Both the position numbers and the translations under genes were made by a program. Below, piece after piece: positions 18,918 to 29,468 of a stretch of 33,302 nt of DNA. The notes below the pieces were generated by a model. The model did no database searches and was not told where the DNA came from. It saw only the letters and a list, made by a program, of their open reading frames with translations. The stretch's first letter is position 1, and every line of letters begins with the position of its first letter. Origin of the DNA: Rhodospirillales bacterium (GTDB taxonomy: Bacteria; Pseudomonadota; Gammaproteobacteria; Steroidobacterales; JAHEKG01); NCBI GenBank assembly GCA_024638475.1, contig JAHEKG010000008.1:1-33302 (forward strand). Direction: 5' to 3'.

Positions 18918-20185
18918 ACGACCACGATTGGCTCAAAGCGCCGTTGGCGGAACTCTGCGAGCGTGCCGATACTATCCGCAATGACGGATTCGGCAATTTA
19001 GTGACCTATTCGCGCAAGGTCTTCGTACCGTTGACGATGTTATGCCGCGACGTCTGCCATTACTGTACCTTCGCCCAAACACCGCGGCACCTTGCCGCGG
19101 CGTTTCTGCCGCCGGAGCAGGTGATGGACATCGCCTTACGGGGCAAAGCCGCGGGTTGTAAAGAGGTGTTGTTCACGCTCGGCGACAAGCCGGAGCTGCG
19201 CTATAAAGCAGCGCGGGACGCCTTGGATGAATTGGGTTACGCGACGACCCTTGAATATGTCGCGGCGATGGCCGAACGCGTGGTCGAAGAAACGGGCCTG
19301 TTGCCTCATCTCAACCCTGGGGTTCTGTCGGCAGATGACTACCGTCGCTTGCGCCCCTTTGCGCCGTCGATGGGATTGATGCTGGAGTCCGCGGCCGCTC
19401 GCCTCTGTGAACAGGGTCAACCCCACCACGGGTCGCCCGACAAGGTGCCCGAGGTTCGCCTAAACAGCATCGCCGAGGCCGGACGGGCAGGTGTGCCGTT
19501 GACCACCGGTTTGCTGGTGGGTATTGGTGAGACGCGTGCGGAGCGCATCGAAAGCCTCCAGGCGTTGCACGCCATTCATGCGCAGTACGGGCATATTCAA
19601 GAACTGATCATTCAGAATTTCGTTCCCAAGGCAGCGACCAAAATGCATGCGGCGCCCGCACCCGACTTCGACGAGTTGCGGTGGACCATCGCCGTGGCGC
19701 GGCTGATGTTTGGGCAGCAGATGAGCATTCAAGTACCGCCGAACCTGAATGCTGGTCGGCTGCGTGAGTTAGTGGCCGCGGGGGTCAACGATTGGGGCGG
19801 GGTTTCGCCCATCACGCCGGATCATGTGAATCCGGAAGCGCCGTGGCCGCACCTCGAAGAGCTCGCTGCCGAGACCAAGGCGGCGGGAAAGCATTTGATC
19901 GAACGCCTAACGATCTATCCCGCTTACATTCACGATGCGGAGCGCTGGTTGGATCCCGGCTTGCGTCCGAGGGTGCTGAAGTGGACGGATGCCGATGGTT
20001 TGGCGCGCGACGATCACTGGGCCGCCGGGCAAGCCCAGGGCGAAAAACCTCAACCGCCAAGCCAAGCGTGCAGGTCGCAGAAACAAAGCCTATTGCAAAA
20101 AGCCCGCGAGGGCCTGGGCTTCAGCGAAGCCGAGACGGTGGCGCTGTTCAGGGCCCGCGGTGATGAATTCGACGAGATTTGGTAG
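18914..20185 (+). CDS. cofG: 7,8-didemethyl-8-hydroxy-5-deazariboflavin synthase CofG domain, with the CofH N-terminal segment appended (apparently the 5' part of a frameshifted fbiC)
   Basis: VFVPLTMLCRDVCHYCTFAQTP (radical SAM CxxxCxxC) and CofG core; the last ~35 aa LLQKAREGLGFSEAETVALFRARGDEFDEIW resemble the CofH N-terminus. Confidence 0.93.
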   Translation: MNDHDWLKAPLAELCERADTIRNDGFGNLVTYSRKVFVPLTMLCRDVCHYCTFAQTPRHLAAAFLPPEQVMDIALRGKAAGCKEVLFTLGDKPELRYKAARDALDELGYATTLEYVAAMAERVVEETGLLPHLNPGVLSADDYRRLRPFAPSMGLMLESAAARLCEQGQPHHGSPDKVPEVRLNSIAEAGRAGVPLTTGLLVGIGETRAERIESLQALHAIHAQYGHIQELIIQNFVPKAATKMHAAPAPDFDELRWTIAVARLMFGQQMSIQVPPNLNAGRLRELVAAGVNDWGGVSPITPDHVNPEAPWPHLEELAAETKAAGKHLIERLTIYPAYIHDAERWLDPGLRPRVLKWTDADGLARDDHWAAGQAQGEKPQPPSQACRSQKQSLLQKAREGLGFSEAETVALFRARGDEFDEIW

Positions 20186-21261
20186 CCGACCAGCTTAGAA
20201 GGGAGGTCAACGGCGAGACGGTGGCGTATGTTGTCAACCGCAACATCAACTACACCAACGTGTGTACTTATAAATGTACGTTTTGCGCTTTCTCCAAAGG
20301 CAAGACGCACGAAGATTTGCGCGGGGCGCCTTACCTCATCGATTTCGATGAAATTATCAGGCGCAGTGAGGAGGCATGGAGTCGGGGCGCTACCGAAGTC
20401 TGTATGCAGGGCGGTATTCACCCGGATTTTACTGGCGAGACCTACGTAGAGATTTGTAGAGCGGTCAAGGCCGCCGTCCCGGACATGCATGTGCACGCGT
20501 TCTCGCCCCTGGAAGTTACCCAAGGCGCAGCCACGTTGGGCATTCCGGTACCGAGGTTCTTGACGAATTTAAAGGCAGCCGGACTGGGTACACTGCCGGG
20601 TACGGCAGCCGAGATTCTCGATGATGAAGTTCGCGCTACCCTGTGCCCCGACAAAATCAATACCCAACAGTGGCTGGATGTGGTGGCCGCCGCGCACGAT
20701 CTCGGTATGCCGACGACCGCCACGATCATGTTTGGTCATATGGAAAGGCCCGAGCATTGGGCCCGACATCTGGCGCGGCTGCGGGCACAGCAACTGGCCA
20801 GCGGCGGCTTTACGGAATTCGTGCCGTTGCCCTTCGTGCATATGGAGGCGCCGCTATACCGCCGAGGCCATGCGCGGCCGGGGCCGACGTACCGAGAGGC
20901 CGTGCTGATGCATGCCGTGGCACGGTTGGTCTTGCATCCGGTGATCACGAACATCCAGGCGTCGTGGACCAAATTGGGGCCGGAGGGGGCAAGTCACGTT
21001 TTGAACTGCGGTGCCAATGATCTCGGCGGCACGCTGATGAACGAATCGATTTCCAAAGCCGCGGGCGCCGGCCACGGACAGGAACTACGACCCGAACGCA
21101 TGGAGGCTTTGATCGCTGCTGCGGGCCGGATTCCGCAGCAGCGGACGACGTTGTATCAACCCGTGCCGGCCGAGCGGCGGCAGGCATCGTTCGGCGCCGA
21201 GCCGGTCCAGCCGGTCGTTAATCGCCCACTGCGGCGCCTGACGGGTCAGCCGAGGTTGTAG
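20179..21261 (+). CDS. cofH: 5-amino-6-(D-ribitylamino)uracil--L-tyrosine 4-hydroxyphenyl transferase CofH domain (apparently the 3' part of a frameshifted fbiC)
   Basis: VADQLRREVNGETVAYVVNRNINYTNVCTYKCTFCAFSKGKTHEDLRG...ATEVCMQGGIHPDFTG...MHVHAFSPLE...GTAAEILDDEVR; starts available before the cysteines are TTG (20179) or GTG (20221), no ATG. Confidence 0.93.
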   Translation: MVADQLRREVNGETVAYVVNRNINYTNVCTYKCTFCAFSKGKTHEDLRGAPYLIDFDEIIRRSEEAWSRGATEVCMQGGIHPDFTGETYVEICRAVKAAVPDMHVHAFSPLEVTQGAATLGIPVPRFLTNLKAAGLGTLPGTAAEILDDEVRATLCPDKINTQQWLDVVAAAHDLGMPTTATIMFGHMERPEHWARHLARLRAQQLASGGFTEFVPLPFVHMEAPLYRRGHARPGPTYREAVLMHAVARLVLHPVITNIQASWTKLGPEGASHVLNCGANDLGGTLMNESISKAAGAGHGQELRPERMEALIAAAGRIPQQRTTLYQPVPAERRQASFGAEPVQPVVNRPLRRLTGQPRL

Positions 21262-21289
21262 CAAGACCTGCGCCGACCGGCACAACGGT

Positions 21290-22992
<1,703 letters not shown>

Positions 22993-22996
<4 letters not shown>

Positions 22997-23571
22997 GAGT
23001 TACCCAGGTCGACCTGCGGAACTGTGGCGGCGGCCTGATCGGCATCGAAGAACTCGGCGATTTCGAATCGGAAAGGCCGTGCCACCAACAAATCAGGAAA
23101 AGATTCGATCCGGGTGTTGAGCAATCTGACTGCGCCGTTGTAAAACCTCCGCGCGTACTGAAGATGGTCCTCGACTTCCGTTAGCTCCGACTGCAATGCC
23201 AGAAAATTCTGGTTGGCTTTGAGATCAGGATAGGCTTCCGCGAGGGCAATGAGTTTCTGCAGGCCCTTCTCCATTGCTGCCTCGAGTTGAGCCTTCCGAC
23301 CGGGCCCTGATGCGGCCTCACTTTGGGCGCGCAACTCGGTGACGGTAGCGAAGGTTGCACGTTCGTGATTCGCATAGCCCCTTACTGCTTCCACGAGCTG
23401 GGGTACCAGATCGTGGCGGCGTTGTAGTTGCACATCGACGTCACTCCAGCCGGCAAGGACCCGGTTACGAGCTCTGACGAGTTGGTTATATATAACGACT
23501 CCCCAAATCGCTATCACACAGAGAATCACAACAACAACCGTCACGACCCACCTCCATCGCAGACCTGGCAA
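22993..23571 (-). CDS. LemA family protein
   Basis: 192 aa; VVIYNQLVRARNRVLAGWSDVDVQLQRRHDLVPQLVEAVRGYANHERATFATVTELRAQS...YPDLKANQNFLALQSELTEVEDHLQYARRFYN. Start may instead be GTG at 23544. Confidence 0.95.
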
Positions 23572-25034
23572 AACGCCAGTGCCCGAGTCGCCATATAGTC
23601 AAAGAACGGGTTGTAGCGTAGTCGATTCAGATCTTCGGCTGGGATCACCAGCACCCGACGTTCTCCCTTTGGCGACAGCCGCCCTAGATTGTAGCCTGCG
23701 GGGGCGCCATTCCCGCCCGCCGTTCCGTAAAGTGGATCGGTGGGCGGGAACGGAACCGCGACGTGGGACAGGGAGTAAACACTCTCCGGCCAGCCTTGTC
23801 CCAGGCGCGTTTCTTCCAGGCATCGTGCCCCGGGGCTGCAGCGGCGGCGAGCGACCACGGTGTTGCTTCCTGCCTTGAGGTTCGTGACTAGCGTGATATC
23901 GCGGGCGGCAAGATGGTCGTCTGCGAGTGTCTCCAAGATGTCCTGACCGTCCTGCGCCAGAAAAGGTGCAATGCTGCTAGCGCGATTGACATCGAAGAGA
24001 ATCAGCTGATGGCCGGTTTGTGGATCTAGGGTGGCGTGTAAGTTCAACACCGCCGCGGCGTCGACCGTCTCATCAACGATCGATTGAAAGGTAATTATCG
24101 GGGGTAACCCGGACCAGGCGGTAGTCTTTCGTAGTTGCTCAATCAAGGCCTTGTTGGTTTCGCTAACTTCGTGCACCAGGTGACCGGCTTGTTTGGGGAA
24201 AGACGCGTACTTGAACGGATCGTATTCGGGCCAGACATTTACCCACGCGAATTTTCGAAACAAGGGTAGCCGACTCAGCAGCACGTCCCATTTGGCCAGT
24301 CTGGCAAACCCGGTGATTGCGATTGCCGGTGAGAACAAGAACAAACCGTCGACCGTTCGAGCCTGGTTGCCAGCGGCCCGCAGCGTGTACTGCAAAGACA
24401 AAGCGGCTCCTGTGGAGTAGCCGCCAAGGAACACCGGCCGGCCGCCAACGAGTTCGCGGGCATGGGCGACGGCCATCGTGGCGATAGCCGTCCAATCTTC
24501 GCTTCGCACGCGCAATAACTCGCCCGGTAGCGTGCCGTTGCCCGGCAGGCGCGGGACAATGACGTACAGACCCGCCGCCGAGAAACGTTGGGCCAGCGCC
24601 CTTAGGCTGTACGGTGAGTCGCTCGCGCCATGCAACAACACGATCGCTCCTGCGGGCCTCGGATGCGGCAATTCGAACGACAAGTTCCAATTGCGTTGCC
24701 AGGCAGTCGGGTTTGCAGGGCTGCTCGCGTCATACCGATTGCTAGCGGCTCGATCGGTGGGCTGTAGGCGCTCCGTGATGCGTTCCCGGATTTGCTCGAC
24801 GAGCCGTGCCTCCAGGGCTTGGTAGTCTGGGAAGCTAATGCCATCGTCAAACTCGCGCGCCCGAAACTCGCCCTCCAACTGAGGATAGTGCCAAGGCTTG
24901 AGTGAGGGGAGGTCGCGCGCCAGGTACCCGCGGGCGATCCAGCTGGCAACGAGCAGCGCTCCGACCAGGACGGTGGCGAAGACCAAGCGTGGCAATGGCG
25001 CTCCGGAGACTAGCGGACGGCGCAACCTTAGCAT
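23541..25034 (-). CDS. membrane-anchored alpha/beta hydrolase (serine aminopeptidase S33-like)
   Basis: MLRLRRPLVSGAPLPRLVFATVLVGALLVASWIARGYL anchor; GAIVLLHGASDSPYSLRALAQRF, RPVFLGGYSTGAALSLQYTL (GxSxG). Confidence 0.88.
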   Translation of the reverse strand: MLRLRRPLVSGAPLPRLVFATVLVGALLVASWIARGYLARDLPSLKPWHYPQLEGEFRAREFDDGISFPDYQALEARLVEQIRERITERLQPTDRAASNRYDASSPANPTAWQRNWNLSFELPHPRPAGAIVLLHGASDSPYSLRALAQRFSAAGLYVIVPRLPGNGTLPGELLRVRSEDWTAIATMAVAHARELVGGRPVFLGGYSTGAALSLQYTLRAAGNQARTVDGLFLFSPAIAITGFARLAKWDVLLSRLPLFRKFAWVNVWPEYDPFKYASFPKQAGHLVHEVSETNKALIEQLRKTTAWSGLPPIITFQSIVDETVDAAAVLNLHATLDPQTGHQLILFDVNRASSIAPFLAQDGQDILETLADDHLAARDITLVTNLKAGSNTVVARRRCSPGARCLEETRLGQGWPESVYSLSHVAVPFPPTDPLYGTAGGNGAPAGYNLGRLSPKGERRVLVIPAEDLNRLRYNPFFDYMATRALAFCQVCDGGGS

Positions 25035-25255
25035 ACGAAAATCCCAGGGGCGGTGGGTGCCCAACTCGACGAAGAGCTTTAACTTAATCCGGACCGCGGC
25101 CGGCGTAGATCGCTTGGCTCACAGTTCTTGATCGGATTATATTATTTAAAAACAGTATGTTAAATAGAATAACTCGAACACGTGAGACCGATCACGAACC
25201 CAGGCTCATTGCCCGGCCAGAATGCGCCCTTCAAATAGGAATCCAGGTGCCGGCA

Positions 25256-25876
25256 ATGAATATTCGATTACTGAGCCTCATGTTGATGTTCGCCTTGAGC
25301 GGCTGCGCCGGCATGAGCCAACAAGAGTGTCAGGTAACCGACTGGCGTACTGTCGGTTATGAAGATGGTGCGAGAGGTGTTAGCCAAACTCATATCGCGA
25401 GCTACCGTAAGAGTTGTGGTAAGCACGGCGTAGCTCCGGATCTCGACGCCTATCGAGCAGGTCACGCGGATGGCGTGGAAGTCTTTTGCCAGCCCGGGAA
25501 CGGTTTCAATGTCGGCGCGTCGGGGCGCAATTACCAAGGCGTGTGCCCAGCCCACATGGAGGACGAGTTCCTCCGCAGCTATACCGCCGGACGTGAGTTA
25601 CACCGCCTGCGGGCAGCCTTGAATCGCACCAACAGTCAAATCACCTACCGCGAGAGAGAACTGGAAGATCTCGGTGAAGAGCTCAAGTTGCTTACGGCCG
25701 AACTCATCGCGGAAGACACGACGGCAGAACGCCGGGTGATCGTGATCGTCGAGACGAAGGAAGTAGCCGAAGATCGAGGCAGGTTAGAGTCCGAAATCCG
25801 TGAACTGGAGCGTGATCGCGCTACCTTGCGGGAGCAGCTTGCTAGCTACGAGGCATCTTTAGCCTACGATTTTTGA
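25256..25876 (+). CDS. DUF2799 domain-containing lipoprotein
   Basis: MNIRLLSLMLMFALSGCAGMSQQECQVTDWRTVGYEDGARGVSQTHIASYRKSCGKHGVAPDLDAYRAGHADGVEVFCQPGNGFNVGASGRNYQGVCP; lipobox LSGC. Confidence 0.9.
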   Translation: MNIRLLSLMLMFALSGCAGMSQQECQVTDWRTVGYEDGARGVSQTHIASYRKSCGKHGVAPDLDAYRAGHADGVEVFCQPGNGFNVGASGRNYQGVCPAHMEDEFLRSYTAGRELHRLRAALNRTNSQITYRERELEDLGEELKLLTAELIAEDTTAERRVIVIVETKEVAEDRGRLESEIRELERDRATLREQLASYEASLAYDF

Positions 25877-27135
25877 TTGTCGCCGCTTGGTTTTGCCGCG
25901 TCGGGAAACAGGGCCGTAGGATGCTCCAGTAGCGCCTTCAGATGATGAATCAGCGCCGCTGCCACATAACCGTCCACGAAACGATGATCGAACGAGGATG
26001 AGATATTCATCATCTTTCGAATCACGATCTCGCCGTTGACGACAGCCGGCCTGTCCATCGCGCGATTGATGGCGATGATTGCCAACTCGGGCGGGTTGAC
26101 GATCGGAGTAGCGACGACGGCGCCTAACTTCCCCAGGCTCGTAAGGGTGATCGTCGAACCCTTCAGCTGATCCGGGGTGGCGGTATCGTCCCGCGCCGCT
26201 TGCGCGACGGCCGCCGCTTGCTTGGCCAGTTGCCATAGCGAACGCGTTTGCGCGTCGCGTATCACCGGTACTTTGAGACCGGCTTCGGTATGCGTTGCCA
26301 ACCCAATGTGCACCGCACTATGCTGCAATAATAGATGACGGTCTTTGTCGTACAACGCATTACACTGTGGGTGCTTCTTTAGCGCATGGACAAGCGCGAG
26401 CATGATAAACGGCAAGTAGGTGAGTCTGCCTCGCTCGGCACCGTACTTGTTGTTTAGATGGTTACGTAGCTTGTCCAGATTAGTAATGTCGATCTCTTCA
26501 ACGTAGGCAAAGTGCGGGATCTCCCTGTTGGCCTCCGCCATACGCTGGGCGATACGTCGCCGCACGCCCGTTATCTCGATCTCCGTGACCCCAGCGCGTG
26601 CCGCTGGCGGCGCGGTTTCAGGGGGAGGCGGGCTAGTTTGTTGGTCGCCTTGCCAGGATGGGTCCTGCTGCCGCAAGTGAGGTTCTAGATCTTCGCGCCG
26701 AATCCTTCCGTCCGGGCCGGAGCCGTGAATGCCCGTGAGGTCGATGCCCGCGTCCCGCGCCAGGCGCCGGATCGATGGCGACGTGAGGCTACGCAGGGTT
26801 TCATCGGGGCTCGGGGTCGGCGTGGCGGGCTCAGGTTCGGCCGCAGCCGTCGCTTCGGAAGCCCGTGCGGGTTGCTGCGGCTCGTTGGTCTGCTCAGCCG
26901 TCTCGAAGACGATGATTTCGGTGCCCACGGCGACGGAGTCACCTGCCGATCCCACCAACGAGACGACTCGCCCCGTCACCGGCGCCGGCAGCTCGACCGT
27001 CGCCTTTTCGGTCATGACGTCGGCGATGACCTGGTCTTCGGCAACGTTGTCACCGGGTTTGACATGCCAGGCGACGATTTCCGCTTCCACGGTGCCTTCG
27101 CCCAGATCGGGAAGCTTGAAGCTGTAGGTACTCAA
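25864..27135 (-). CDS. bkdB: 2-oxo acid dehydrogenase E2 component (dihydrolipoyl acyltransferase; branched-chain type)
   Basis: TTG start: (M)STYSFKLPDLGEGTVEAEIVAWHVKPGDNVAEDQVIADVMTEKATVELPAPVTG lipoyl domain, PSIRRLARDAGIDLTGIHGSGPDGRI E3-binding domain, catalytic SSSFDHRFVDGYVAA. Confidence 0.92.
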   Translation of the reverse strand: MSTYSFKLPDLGEGTVEAEIVAWHVKPGDNVAEDQVIADVMTEKATVELPAPVTGRVVSLVGSAGDSVAVGTEIIVFETAEQTNEPQQPARASEATAAAEPEPATPTPSPDETLRSLTSPSIRRLARDAGIDLTGIHGSGPDGRIRREDLEPHLRQQDPSWQGDQQTSPPPPETAPPAARAGVTEIEITGVRRRIAQRMAEANREIPHFAYVEEIDITNLDKLRNHLNNKYGAERGRLTYLPFIMLALVHALKKHPQCNALYDKDRHLLLQHSAVHIGLATHTEAGLKVPVIRDAQTRSLWQLAKQAAAVAQAARDDTATPDQLKGSTITLTSLGKLGAVVATPIVNPPELAIIAINRAMDRPAVVNGEIVIRKMMNISSSFDHRFVDGYVAAALIHHLKALLEHPTALFPDAAKPSGDNQKS

Positions 27136-27136
27136 G

Positions 27137-28150
27137 CTAGCTCTCCAACGCCACCTTGAGCGCGGCAATGACGCGATTTTGCCCGGGAAAGTAGCTCCAC
27201 TCGAAGGCATGGGGATAGGGTGTGTCCCAACCCGCGACTCGCTGGATCGGCGCGTTCAAATGCCAAAAACATTCCTCCTGTACCGTGGCGGCGAGTTCGG
27301 CGCCGAAGCCGCTAAACCGGGTTGCCTCGTGCGCGATCACACAACGGCCCGTGCGCTGGACCGACTTGGCAATAGTATCCGTATCCAGCGGTGCCATGGT
27401 ACAGACATCGATAATATCTGCGCTAACTCCCAACGCCCGGGCGGCGGCCACGCACACGTGCACCATCGTTCCGTAGGTCAGTATCGTGACGGCATCGCCC
27501 TGAGTGACGGTCTTGGCGATGCCCAATGGCAAACCATAGTGATCCTCGGGGACCTCACCGTGGGGATGCTCGCCCCAGCCGACGGCGGGCTTGTCGGGGT
27601 CGCCGTCGAACGGACCGTTGTAGAGCCGTTTGGGTTCGAGGAACAATACGGGATCATCGTCTTCGATGGCACTGATCAGCAAGCCTTTGGCGTCATAGGG
27701 GTTCGAGGGCATCACAACCTTGATTCCACAAATATGCGTGAACAGGCTCTCGGGACTCTGAGAATGAGTTTGGCCACCCCGTATCCCGCCGCCGCAGGGC
27801 GCGCGGATGGTAACCGGGGCCCAGAAACTCCCCGCGCTGCGGTGGCGAAGGCGGGCCAATTGGCTGACGATCTGATCGATTGCCGGGTAGATGTAATCGG
27901 CGAACTGAATTTCGACCACCGGCCGCAGACCGTTTACGGCCATGCCGATCGCGGTGCCGACCATCCCTCCCTCGGCGATTGGCGTGTCCAAGACCCTGTG
28001 TTCGCCGTATTTGCCTTGCAGGCCCTGGGTGCAGCGAAATACGCCGCCGAAGTAACCGATGTCTTGGCCCATCAGGACCACATTGGGATCGCGCTCCAAC
28101 ATATTGTCCATCGCAGAGTTGAGCGCCTGCACCATGTTCATTTGGGCCAC
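27137..28150 (-). CDS. bkdA2: 2-oxo acid dehydrogenase E1 component beta subunit (branched-chain type)
   Basis: MAQMNMVQALNSAMDNMLERDPNVVLMGQDIGYFGGVFRCTQGLQGKYGEHRVLDTPIAEGGMVGTAIGMAVNGLRPVVEIQFADYIYPAIDQI. Confidence 0.94.
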   Translation of the reverse strand: MAQMNMVQALNSAMDNMLERDPNVVLMGQDIGYFGGVFRCTQGLQGKYGEHRVLDTPIAEGGMVGTAIGMAVNGLRPVVEIQFADYIYPAIDQIVSQLARLRHRSAGSFWAPVTIRAPCGGGIRGGQTHSQSPESLFTHICGIKVVMPSNPYDAKGLLISAIEDDDPVLFLEPKRLYNGPFDGDPDKPAVGWGEHPHGEVPEDHYGLPLGIAKTVTQGDAVTILTYGTMVHVCVAAARALGVSADIIDVCTMAPLDTDTIAKSVQRTGRCVIAHEATRFSGFGAELAATVQEECFWHLNAPIQRVAGWDTPYPHAFEWSYFPGQNRVIAALKVALES

Positions 28151-28152
28151 GC

Positions 28153-29388
28153 TCAGGACTCGGTTTTGCGCAGTAGTTGGCGCTGTTTGGCGAGATGGGG
28201 CGGCATTTCCTTGAACACGTCATCGAACATCGAATCCGGCGATAGCTGCGGGCCTTGGGTCAACGTGCCAAAGCCCAGCGCCTCTTGCCAAGCCGTCTTG
28301 AAGTTCTCCTCCAGTTCCGACTGCAGCGCATGATGCTGTCGTTCGCTCCATTCACCCAACGCCAATAGATGTTTTTTGAGGCGTTCGATGGGGTCACCCA
28401 AGGGCCAATCGTCCCATTCGGAATCGGGCCGGTAGCGGGACGGGTCGTCACTCGTCGAATGCGCAGAAGCGCGGTAGGTGACCAACTCGACGAGCGTAGG
28501 CCCCGCGCCGGTTCGCGCCCGTTCCGCGGCCCATTGGGTTACGCCGTGGACCGCTAGGAAGTCGTTGCCGTCAACACGTAAACCGGGAACCCCCAAGCCT
28601 AGGCCGCGGGTACTGAAGGGTCCTCTATCACCACCAGCGAAAGCCTGGAAAGTCGAGATCGCCCATTGATTGTTAGTCACGTTGATCACGACCGGGGCTT
28701 GGTATACGGATGCGAAGAGCAGGGCGTTGTGAAAGTCAGCTTCGGCCGTTGAGCCATCGCCGAGCCAGGTGGCGGCAATATTGTCTTCGTCTTTAATCGC
28801 CGCGGCCATCGCCCAGCCCACCGCGTTAGGTGCCTGGATCGCGAGATTACCCGCGATCGTAAAAATGTTGCCCTCTTTCCAATGGTACAGCACGGGTAAC
28901 TGACGGCCTTTGCACATGTCGCCGGTGTTGGACAGACATTGGCACATGAGCTCGACCGGATTGCAGCCCCGGGCGAAAAACAGCCCCTGATTACGATAGG
29001 AGGGGAACAACATGTCGCTGGGCCGCAATGCCATGGCTTGCGCCACCGATACGGCTTCTTCCCCGGTGCTCTTTAGGTAAAAGGAGATTTTGCCCTGCCG
29101 CTGCATGCGCAACATCCGCTCATCGAATATTCGCGTCATTAGCATGTGACGCAGGCCCGTGCGCAGATCCTCCGGCCCCAGTTGGGGATTCCATGGCCCT
29201 ACGGCCGAGTCGTCGTCGCCGAGTACGCGAATGAGCGCCGCGGAAATGGGCTCGATCTCTTGGCAGGTGGCATCGATGTTCGGCCTGGCCACGGCACCAG
29301 CGGGCGAAGTCTCGAGATAGCTGAAATCGGGTCGATCACCTGGCCGCGCGGGGGCTTGAGGGATATGCAGGCGGGAACGTCTGCCCAT
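28153..29388 (-). CDS. bkdA1: 2-oxo acid dehydrogenase E1 component alpha subunit (branched-chain type)
   Basis: MLMTRIFDERMLRMQRQGKISFYLKSTGEEAVSVAQAMALRPSDMLFPSYRNQGLFFARG..., WLGDGSTAEADFHNALLFASVYQAPVVINVTNNQWAIS (ThDP motif). Confidence 0.94.
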   Translation of the reverse strand: MGRRSRLHIPQAPARPGDRPDFSYLETSPAGAVARPNIDATCQEIEPISAALIRVLGDDDSAVGPWNPQLGPEDLRTGLRHMLMTRIFDERMLRMQRQGKISFYLKSTGEEAVSVAQAMALRPSDMLFPSYRNQGLFFARGCNPVELMCQCLSNTGDMCKGRQLPVLYHWKEGNIFTIAGNLAIQAPNAVGWAMAAAIKDEDNIAATWLGDGSTAEADFHNALLFASVYQAPVVINVTNNQWAISTFQAFAGGDRGPFSTRGLGLGVPGLRVDGNDFLAVHGVTQWAAERARTGAGPTLVELVTYRASAHSTSDDPSRYRPDSEWDDWPLGDPIERLKKHLLALGEWSERQHHALQSELEENFKTAWQEALGFGTLTQGPQLSPDSMFDDVFKEMPPHLAKQRQLLRKTES

Positions 29389-29416
29389 AGGGGTTCCTTT
29401 TGCGAGCGACAGGGTC

Positions 29417-29439
29417 AGAATTTCCTTGCCGGGAATTCT
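29417..29439. repeat. imperfect inverted repeat between the regulator and bkdA1 (candidate operator)
   Basis: AGAATTTCC-ttgcc-GGGAATTCT, 8/9 arm match; contains the GAATTTC heptamer also found upstream of aceA. Confidence 0.35.
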
Positions 29440-29468
29440 AACGTAGTGGCGCGGCCTGTGTAGGAACT

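Noticed and set aside
20170-20190. Programmed -1 ribosomal frameshift site in cofG/cofH
   Set aside because: No canonical X XXY YYZ heptamer in frame (local sequence G ATT TGG TAG) and no evident downstream pseudoknot by eye; kept only as a lower-probability explanation of the split.
27179-28333. 384 aa plus-strand ORF antisense to bkdA2
   Set aside because: Shadow ORF opposite a confidently identified E1 beta gene; no recognisable domain; typical of GC-rich DNA.
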